Of a stretch of DNA of 64,000 nt, positions 56,701 to 64,000 are shown one piece after another. The stretch is from positions 1,612,001 through 1,676,000 of the forward strand of contig JBAIAA010000096.1 in NCBI GenBank assembly GCA_037893245.1, read 5' to 3'. Position numbers and translations under genes: made by a program. Within the stretch, counting starts at the first letter, position 1. The number at the start of each line of letters is the position of its first letter. The notes under the pieces were generated by a model. It searched no databases and was not told the origin of the DNA. It saw only the letters and a program-made list of their open reading frames with translations. The stretch comes from Crossaster papposus (lineage: Eukaryota > Echinodermata > Asteroidea > Velatida > Solasteridae).

Positions 56701-56824
56701 CACGGAAAGGGGAATGACAGTAGAACGCATCAGATATGATCATCATTTCTGGATAGAAACTGTCAAACATTTGCAGGAGTTTTACCTTCAATATTTTGTT
56801 CCAGCTGTCCTCAAGTTAAGTTAA
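53788..56824 (+). pseudogene. SAP-SWIM-YqaJ nuclease gene of the transposon, two frameshifts
   Basis: Exons 53788-53847, 54432-54532 and 55118 onward, GT/AG, in phase. Residues 1-20 are a leader. A SAP-like helix pair lies at about 25-60 (LKLEELKSWLNENKVPYHHS). A SWIM zinc finger follows (GECTCSAGDGGHCNHVLAL, first Cys near residue 181). The frame stops at 55784; another frame carries on (IFGPVEKGSLLSYQ, LTSTEATELEQATQKQS) and a third from about 56170 holds the YqaJ/lambda-exonuclease-like domain. That domain has SARKHRLTASTFGKV, LAATPDKKV (metal Asp), GIVEMKAP (ExK) and YYEQLQGM. Catalytic residues look intact; only the two indels (about 55780, 56168) break it. Stop TAA near 56824; AATAAA at 57066-57071. 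Confidence 0.88.
54795..54887 (-). mobile_element. CCAGTTCGC-family MITE fragment inside the transposon
   Basis: GGGGGAAAAAACAATAAAACCC then ATCACGAACTGGTTAA, with AATAATCACACGTCTGGGCTC as in the family. Lies in intron 2 of the YqaJ gene. Confidence 0.55.
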
Positions 56825-57239
56825 GTAATGAGGAATAGAAAACTTGGGAGGATACAAACATAAAAGTAGCAAATACTATATATAATTTTGCTCAAAAGAC
56901 AACCATTAAACGTTGGTACATGTATGTTCAGATATTTCTACCATTTCTTTTTATGTAATGGATAGTTTTCTGTCACTGTGCAATTGAAATTTTATATTAA
57001 TTTATTTGACAATACTTTGTGAATACTAATTTATTGGATGTATTGTCACTTACTAGTGTAATATAAATAAACCATGTACACCAAGAATTGCTTTTTTACT
57101 TCAATTTATTTACATGTACTGTAGCTTGACATGACAGTTATTTAGTAGCATGATTTTGTATTGCAGAATCATTGAAAAAGATGATTAAATTGTCCAAACA
57201 TTCTTAAAACACTTAAACCAGAAAAGTTCACTGCTAAAA

Positions 57240-57350
57240 ATGGTCTTATTTCAAGAAACATTTTCTTGTCTCACCGACTCCCTAAAAACAATTTTAGGGA
57301 ATGAGATAAGAAAAAATGTCTTGAAACAAGAATTATTTTCTTATCAAGAA
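57240..57350. repeat. Short palindromic element between the converging genes
   Basis: TTATTTCAAGAAACATTTTC and its near-complement GAAAAAATGTCTTGAAACAAG, with TGTCTCA / TGAGATA and CCCTAAAA / TTTTAGGG inside. It lies about 65 bp past the THAP stop codon, near where a DDE domain would be expected. Confidence 0.65.
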
Positions 57351-57412
57351 ATGTAGAAAATCAGACTACTCTCAACCTTTTCTTTAGCTTGGTTCAGTTC
57401 TTCTTGCACATT

Positions 57413-58917
57413 TTATAACCTTTCAAGTTTTGCCTTTGTTTCAGAAAGAACCTCATTTAACTTCAAGATTTGGTTTTTCAATTCATCATTTTCTTTCTGC
57501 AAAATAGTCTCCGGTGTTACATGTACTTCTTTAGCTTCTTCATCGTTTGATTTCTCTACGGTTGTGTTATCTGCAAAGTCAGGACGGTGTCTAGGAAGTC
57601 TCCGCTCTGATTCCTTTGTAGCTGGTGTCTTGGTCCATGCAAAAATCGAGGGTACAGCATATGGTAGCGGTGTGTTCTTTGTTCTACATGTGTCTTTCAG
57701 GAAGTCAGTATCTTTAAAATGAAGAGAGCATACTTTCGTGTGTTCTGATATTTTGAAATGTTTACCAGGGTCCCGCTTAATTACATGTAACCACTGACGC
57801 CTGATGAATTTTAGAGCTGGTAGTTTGTGAAATGTGACTTTCCTTCCATCAACTGTTCTGTAGCCTGATTTAGGACACAGGGGTACACAGCAGCTGTGAG
57901 GCATACCTGAAACATTAAATAATAGGAAAACAGAAAAATACAATTGAAAAGTGTCCAGTATGCCACTTGAATTCAACTTATTTCTTGAATACGCCTATTA
58001 TTTTTGTTTTTTATCTGGGGAATGGTGTAGTATCCGACCGCTACTTTTATTTAACAATAAAAGTTAGGAGGGCCTGACGTTTCGATCCTAGCACAATCTT
58101 TCTCAAAGGCTGAATGACAAGAAAATACAAATGTAGACACCGACATGTTTGACAACGCACTAGTAGTAGTACAGATGAGAAGATGGACAAGGGGACGGGG
58201 AATAAAAGAACTTGTAGGCTTAGGTGGGAAGGATAATATGAAAGCAAGAGGTCAAAGAGAGGGAGGGTACGTATAAAACTGTGTGGAAGTTGGGAATGCC
58301 CAGGCTGGGCCCGAACAAGTTGAGGTAATTACTGTCTGTGGGACAAAGAAAGAGGAAGAAGAGGAATGATGAGGGGAAACCGAGGTGAGAAACACAACAT
58401 GTACAATAACAAAAAAGGACAATAACTTGTTTAAATTTGTGGAAACAAATAGATCATAAATTGAAGCTGAATGCATTAAAGTTAACCTCAGCGATTGTAA
58501 AAACTGCTAACCGCGCAGGCCCCAACAGTACTGGCAAGTTGGTTTATACAGAACTAACCACGTTAATTAACTAGAGTCATCATGGTCATGCATGATGTCA
58601 TTGTCATGCATCATATACATATATCCCAACGACGTTCAAGCACGCATGGCATGGGAAGTAAAATGTTCGTTAGTAAAACTTAAGTACTATGACTCAATAA
58701 TGACTCTGTCCTTTTTGTAAGAAAACAAATCACAATTTAGTACAAAAACACCAATGAAAAGTTGGCCAGATACTTAAACAGGTATTCTTCTTCATACAGT
58801 TCACACATTTTATTACATTAGCATACTCACCAGCTTCATCGATTGATAGGCCTACTTCGTTTTTGTTGTCACAAAAACTAAACTGTGTCACTGTGCTTGG
58901 CCGCCATGATGAATGTT
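57413..58917 (-). CDS. THAP-domain protein of the transposon (no DDE domain)
   Basis: A leader exon runs from about 58917 to 58831 (donor GCTG/GTGAGT, inside the right TIR); the coding exon runs 57906-57413 (acceptor ATGTTTCAG), ATG at 57904, 163 residues, TAA. The N-terminus is a C2CH THAP zinc finger: CCVPLCPKSG, HKLPALKFIRRQWLHVIKRD, KVCSLHFKDTDF, ending in an AVPSIF box. A basic linker and a coiled coil follow (ENDELKNQILKLNEVLSETK). After TAA the same frame stays open for about 20 coiled-coil-like residues (NVQEELNQAKEKVES), so the stop may be premature. THAP domains bind DNA, here presumably the TIRs. A DDE domain expected of a transposase is absent from 56830-57412. Confidence 0.85.
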
Positions 58918-58944
58918 GTTTACCCAAACCGAAGGGCGCCCTCT

Positions 58945-60055
58945 GTTGACAATGTGTATATCGGCCATACCTCATAAAGGCTTATAAGAAAATTGGCCAA
59001 TCATAAAATTAGATTTGCTTTCCTGCACTTGAAGTGTATTTATGCTCCTCAGAAACCCGGTTAGGCACAACATTTTAACTAATTAGTGCCTAAAATATAT
59101 ATTTTTTTCAGTGGCACTGAACTGAAGCTTTATTTGAATGCCATATATTTGAATGCCATGATACAGTAAATATTTTCTGGGGCCAATTCATACAAGCAAT
59201 ATTCTTTTTGCATTTTGTAATTTTTTTTTTTACATCAAGTGTAAATTTGGGGCTTTACACACAAGCACTTTGTTCACATAATTACTATATGGGCGTTAAA
59301 CCTTAACATTCCTGAATCCGGCCTGCAATGTTAATTTAAAAACCAACCAGTTTTAAACACTTTTTATAGAGTCACAATAAATGTAGACGCCTGTGAAAAT
59401 GACATTTTCTATTAAAAGAAGTTCGTAAATATTAAACTTGGATTTTTCAAGAATTGTTCATTTGCGCCACGACTTAGGGAACACTCGGTCGATTGTGTGC
59501 CAAATTTCTGTACGCCACCGTTTTGGGTTTTTATGGACTAAATTAACACCTAATTGTTAACAGAGGGTAAATAGCAAGCATTCATAGTATTAACATGGTA
59601 AAGGTACAATGTATTTGCAGTTTGTCAACAAAGAAGTTTGGCAACATTGCATGAGGAAAGTCGGCCCAACATTAACTGTTTATAAACAATGTAAACGTCG
59701 AAGTTCAGCTAGCTAGCTAGCTACGCACGGATGTATAGCGCAGCATACTTTCACCAACTGATCATTTTTTTTCAGTCACTGTTTCTTTCTCTTTCGTAAT
59801 TTTACGGTTTTGGATGACATTCAGCCTTATGCCTACGGTTTATTCTTCCGAAATAGCCACAGCTTTAGAGCTCCGTCGTAAGCCATAAAGTTCTGACATT
59901 GACGACACACGTGTTGCTGTTGTTAAGCGCCGCCATCTTGACAATTTTCCGCGCGTTGACCTTTTAGAAAGGTCATGACAGAGGCTAATGCATGGCGCTC
60001 TTGCTTCAAAAAAGTTATTTCCGTCAACTGAGGGCGCAAAACAAAGAACTCTCAA
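58945..60055. other. Intergenic right of the THAP/YqaJ transposon
   Basis: No gene. AGCTAGCTAGCTAGCTAGC-type run near 59709-59722. 59922-60000 is the inverted partner of 53568-53640. Confidence 0.45.
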
Positions 60056-60138
60056 GCATTTTTTTCAGCTGGTGAAATAAGTCGCTTTGGGTGTAGCCTT
60101 GGTCAAGGCGTTCATCGTTACCCGTCCATACGTACAGC

Positions 60139-60425
60139 GCAGCGGTAATCGGAGCTCAAACAACGACCTCACGCGGCCACTATTATATGCAAATTAACTG
60201 AAGATATATGAACGCCTTGGATCAGTCATTAAGTGGAGGTTTTTGGGGCGGTGCTCATTATGCTGATAGATTAAGCTGACCTTTATAGTCGTTTTCTTAT
60301 TGTTCGATCTTTGCGTAAAAACTGCATAATTTGAGCTAGCGGTGAAAGGTCATAGCTAGCTCGCAAGTGTTTACAAACACCGCCATCGTTGACATAATAT
60401 TTTATCGGAGAAAGTTGAGTGATTT
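60139..60425 (-). repeat. Dispersed repeat, partner of 18545-19219
   Basis: GGTAATCGGAGCTCAAACAA, GCTGACCTTTATAG and AATATTTTATCGGAGAAAGT match the reverse complement of 18545-19219 without the nested MITE. It adjoins the RecQ-like exon and may be the distal part of the same element. Confidence 0.8.
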
Positions 60426-60571
60426 TTACGAAGGCTTGTAGAAATTACACAGCGTTGGACCATGCTTGGACCATACAATGAGGCAATAACGCAAAGACCA
60501 GCATGCCTGGGTATAATGCCGATTATGCGGCGATAAGAAACTGACCAAACACGCTGAAAAACGCTGAGTAC

Positions 60572-60793
60572 CTGGCCGTATACGTGCGAGCTCCGAGCAA
60601 AATGGGGCTGCCTGAAAAATGACGGCTTTTCCATTACCTGTCGGCAAATTCACAGAAACATCGTGACCACGAGGAAAGTATATAAGGCCTTTCGCTGCTC
60701 GGGTCTAAAATCTTCGAGGGATAATATTTTCGCTGTAGAATTCAAACAACACGACATATCTTCGGACGACAGACGACGCTGAATATCCGCCAT
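60572..60793 (-). pseudogene. RecQ-like helicase, first exon only, one frameshift
   Basis: Minus strand from ATG 60793: MADIQRRLSSEDMSCCLN, then LSLEDFRPEQRKALYTFL. After a one-base shift it reads RGHDVSVNLPTGNGKAVIFQ, with the Walker A motif (LPTGNGK), up to a donor GCCAG/GTACTC at 60571. Motif 0 (FRPEQ) and motif I spacing fit RecQ-family helicases, including those carried by transposable elements. No later helicase motif is found downstream on this strand. Confidence 0.62.
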
Positions 60794-61010
60794 TTTGTCT
60801 TAAATGTCATTCTGCAAATAAGTAACTGCATCAAAATTTGATGACGTCGGGATTCAACCGCGTTGTGATTGGACACTACACACCTTAGCCCCGCCTATAT
60901 ACTTATCTGTATTCGCATACGAGGTCATGCGCTAGAAATGTGGCGCAAAATATAGGCAAAACATAAGATTTCAAAAACGGTTAATCCAAGGCGAAAAAGT
61001 AGCTTGTTGC

Positions 61011-62371
61011 AAAACAGATTGGTTAAAAGACCAACTAATCTAATTGGTTGACCCAATATTGGTTGTTTTTAACCAATGTGTTGGTTAAAGCGTAATCAAT
61101 GCGTTGGTTGTCCGTCGACCAGTTATATTGGTTGAAGGTATCAACCAATCTATTTGTCATTTATAACCAATTTATAACCAGTTATATTGGTTGAGCTTGC
61201 AACTAAGGTTATCAACCAGTATATTGGTCATTCATAACCAATATGTTGTTTGTCCTTCAACCAGTCATATTGTTTGAGCTTGTAACCAAGGTATTAACCA
61301 ATCTATTTGTTATTCATAACCAATATATTGGTTATATTGGTTGAGCTTGCAACTAAGGTATCAACCTATCTATTGGTTATTTATAACCAATAATATCACT
61401 GCCTCTATGTGGGTAGAAAGTTTTGTGTAATTTGTCTTATAGGGAGAACATAAAAGCTTGCTTCGCTCTTCCTACATGTTGGTAATGCTCTGTATAGTAG
61501 TTGTAATACTATATTACTGATTTAATCATTACAATTAATTAACTTTATAAATAATATTGTTAACTCCATGAATTATTAATTGTCAAGTTACTTGGATTGT
61601 ATATCAACATGAAAATAAATGTGTGTGTGTATACGCACAGTGAATATTGGTGGCCTTCAACCAGTCATATTAGTTGAGCTTGTAGAAAAATGTACCTACA
61701 GCAACTGACTAATCAGAAGTGAGGAAATTTGTTTTGACAATAGTCGTTGTTAAATTGTAGTATTTAGTCTAAAATGCACTGTTTGACCATAATATGTAAC
61801 CATTCAAACGATTCCATGATTGAATTTAGATTGTTGTACAAATTACATAGTTAAAAATTCACATTACATTTTATTTGTAATCAAATGTTGACATTATTCA
61901 TAAACAACTATAGCTGTGACTTCGTCGTGGACAAAAAAAGCGAACTATAAAACTAACAACGGCAATAGCTAAGTTTGTAGTAAGTGTTCAGTAGGTAATA
62001 TTAGTAATAGAAATAGGTTATTATTGTATGTATGCGTAATTGCAATGTGTAATAAGTTAATTCCATTGGTATTATTTCATTACCTAATTTGTCCACGTAG
62101 GAACCAATACATATTGGTTGTAGCCTAACCATTATAAATTGGTTACCATGCTCAATTGGTTGCGTGGAAACCAATACATAACCATTATAAGCCTAACCAT
62201 TATAGAATGTTTGAATTAACCAATTGTATTAGTTGGTGTTAACCAATATGAATTGGTTGCAGCCGTACCATTATGTATTGGTTAGTGCTATAACCAATAT
62301 GGATTGTTTACGTGGTAACTGGATCGGTTGAAATCGACCAATATATTAGTTATTTTCAACTAATCTGTTTT
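61011..62371. mobile_element. 1.36-kb element packed with AACCAAT / ATTGGTT words
   Basis: AAAACAGATTGGTT at left, AACTAATCTGTTTT at right. Two clusters (61011-61400, 62098-62371) of AACCAAT and ATTGGTT in alternating orientation form many small palindromes (CCAATATATTGG); a unit around TATTGGTTGAGCTTGCAAC recurs. The centre is AT-rich with a GT run (about 61620). No ORF. Confidence 0.75.
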
Positions 62372-63789
62372 TAGAGTGTGATTTACATAAATAGTGACCG
62401 TAAAAATAGTGTTCGCGCTGTATTTTTGCACGGGGAGTGCGAGCTAGCAGCATATGCGGGGCGCGCGTGGGCATGGCGTGTTTTTCTAGACAGATAACGA
62501 CAGACGGATAACGACGAACGCGCTTGACCAAGGGTAGTACTTTGGGTGTCAAGCGCATGGCAAATTCTGGGACTTTTTGTAGCCCACGGGATCGAAGCGT
62601 ATTACAACAAAGACTCTCTTTGGAGCCCGTTGGGTTGAAAGGGCTATAATAAAGCCTCTTTGAAAGGCATTGCAAACATCAATACCAAATCCTTGCTCAC
62701 GGTGATGATACGACTGGTATTATCCAATGCCCTATGATTATGAGTTTATTCCGCATGAAATAGGGTCAAGAAATCCATTTGTGGATGCTCCTTTTCTACA
62801 ATTCTTAGGTAAGAACCATACATAAATAATATATGAAAATGATCAGTGGATAGTAAAGGTTTTATAAAGCCTTAGATTTTATGGTGATCAGGTATCATTG
62901 GTGGGTAAGAGGGGCTAGAACTTTCATGTTACACCGGCGTCACTTTGGGATCTTACGTATGTGAATTTGTGTACAATGTCAATGTGCCATACACACGCTA
63001 GTTTGGCTCCACACCATGTTCAACTGCGTGTTGCAAGCATTGGATTGTAACCAGAGTGATGTCAGCTCAGATGATGACAGTGACACGGATGAGCCAATAG
63101 ATGTCGCCCCGCCCCCCTCCCCCCTCCCCACTCCCCCCCCCCCCCCACTCCCCCCCCCCCCACTTCCCCGCCCCCTTCCCCACACCCCTTTTCCCCACAA
63201 CCCCTTCCCCACCCCCACCTGCCCACCCAACCTGAAATGGATTGTTTCAATGTTGGAAAGTGTTCACTTCAACAGTGTTTTGGATACATGTATCTTGCAG
63301 TTGGAAATTACCATACAAATACTTCACTTTGACCCTATTGCAATTTTTTCAGTGCGGGATAGCCCAATGTGACATATGTGTCACAGTCCAAAAGTAAGGT
63401 CAAATGAGGTCATGTGTATGAAAGTACCTGGAAAATGGTTGATTGTAACCTGAATACATATGTTTTCGCCCAAGAAAATATTTTACTTCTATTTTAATTA
63501 CTGTTGGGTTCCCCAGGGTTAAGAGGAAACCAAACATTTTCACATTTACAGTACACTTTTGTCAGGTATGGGTTTCTATCGTTTGAAGCAGCAACAGTGC
63601 TCAAATTAATGGCTAAAGAAAAGTGCTTGACAAATAACCCAATGAAAGTTTATCTCTGTAAATGCTGATATTCCAGACGGATTAGCAGGTCATGGATTGG
63701 AATATATAGCCGCTCCTCGGCGTTATTGGGGGTTAATTGTTCTGTTTTTATTTGTTTGTTATGATGACTTTGTCTGTTATTTATAACAG
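62372..63789. other. Intergenic or intron; C-rich tract
   Basis: 63105-63225 is a pyrimidine tract of CCCCCCACTCCCC type that yields a spurious polyproline frame. An upstream acidic open stretch (SDDDSDTDEPIDVAP, about 63055-63110) might be coding, but no splice structure supports it. Confidence 0.4.
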
Positions 63790-63927
63790 TGGAGAAGACG
63801 ATACAGGGGTTGATTCAGGAAGAGGAAGATTGCATAAACGCCGACGACCTAGAATGCTTGATAAAGCATTTTTCCAGCGATGTCAGAATGATGCGGACAG
63901 GCCATGACACTGAAATTGGATCAGCAG
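63790..63927 (+). CDS. Likely internal exon of an unrecognised gene
   Basis: Acceptor TTATTTATAACAG, donor CAGCAG/GTAAGT. One frame stays open, phase 1 to phase 1: EKTIQGLIQEEEDCIN then DDLECLIKHFSSDVRMMRTG. Amphipathic, acidic/helical; family not recognised. Neighbouring exons would lie right of the window. Confidence 0.5.
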
Positions 63928-64000
63928 GTAAGTGCGTGACCGATTGAACATTAGTGGAGGTCGACAAAATTAATTGTGTAATGATCGTAAATTTGCAGTA

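Larger units (their letters stand above)
53751..58944. mobile_element. Two-gene THAP/YqaJ DNA transposon with 27-bp perfect TIRs
   Basis: AGAGGGCGCCCTTCGGTTTG (continuing GGTAAAC) at 53751-53777 and its exact complement at 58918-58944. Inside are two converging genes: a SAP-SWIM-YqaJ protein on plus and a THAP protein on minus, each with a first exon just inside its TIR. As I recall, ISL2EU-type elements described in Repbase pair a THAP transposase with a YqaJ nuclease, and this matches. No clear target duplication at the TIR edges (GAT left, GTT right). The DDE domain is missing, so this copy is probably non-autonomous. Confidence 0.88.

Noticed and set aside
53740-58985. A target-site duplication for the THAP/YqaJ transposon
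   Set aside because: The bases next to the 27-bp TIRs (GAT left, GTT right) do not match convincingly; no duplication is claimed.
63016-63372. Acidic then proline-rich frame of 118 codons
   Set aside because: The long part is translation of a C-rich tract; only the short SDDDSDTDEP stretch looks protein-like and it lacks splice support.

Overview
The window is nuclear DNA of an animal. Coding exons are short, spliced with GT/AG signals, and scattered in AT-rich, repeat-laden introns and intergenic DNA. The best-resolved gene encodes a clear orthologue of animal ANKS3. Together with tRNA-derived SINEs, THAP/YqaJ, piggyBac, DIRS-type and non-LTR remnants and recurrent ACATGT motifs, this suggests an invertebrate deuterostome. 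An echinoderm is my best guess, but the sequence does not prove it.

Layout. 75-16796 (+): complete ten-exon ANKS3 gene (808 codons, all splice phases consistent); its introns hold MITEs, SINEs, a 147-bp-period array and a dead reverse transcriptase. 17-21.6 kb: intergenic, with nested TIR elements, two of which have TTAA target duplications. 22.3-25.3 kb (-): three phase-consistent exons of an unrecognised, probably extracellular protein; one exon is split by a 1.9-kb TIR element with a TAA duplication. 25.3-29.9 kb (+): a five-exon gene for a 181-residue single-pass membrane protein with two PPTY (PY) motifs. 33.3-36.9 kb: a foldback-type element with ~1-kb near-identical inverted arms. 37.0-39.2 kb (+): a TATA promoter and the first exon of a small secreted protein, possibly a peptide precursor. 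39.6-44.6 kb: a DIRS-like RNase H fragment, MITEs and a 2.5-kb inverted-repeat element. 44.9-52.2 kb: a decayed piggyBac transposase (-) interrupted by a 6.3-kb composite element. That element has inverted ends carrying kilobase GC-rich minisatellites, a 6-bp target duplication, and an integrase-like pseudogene between the ends. 53.75-58.94 kb: a two-gene DNA transposon with 27-bp perfect terminal repeats: a SAP-SWIM-YqaJ nuclease gene (+, two frameshifts) converging on a THAP gene (-) with no DDE domain. 60-62.4 kb: a RecQ-like helicase first exon (-) and an AACCAAT-rich element. 63.8 kb (+): one likely internal exon of a further gene.

The host genes visible are ANKS3 (ankyrin/SAM scaffold), the PY-motif membrane protein, the transposon-split gene, the secreted first exon and the last exon; nothing suggests they share a pathway. 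Most of the rest is mobile DNA, often nested. The most unusual objects are the satellite-ended composite element seated in frame inside piggyBac, the two-gene THAP/YqaJ transposon, and the host exon split by a transposon. Splice junctions and element boundaries were read by eye; no database or alignment program was used.
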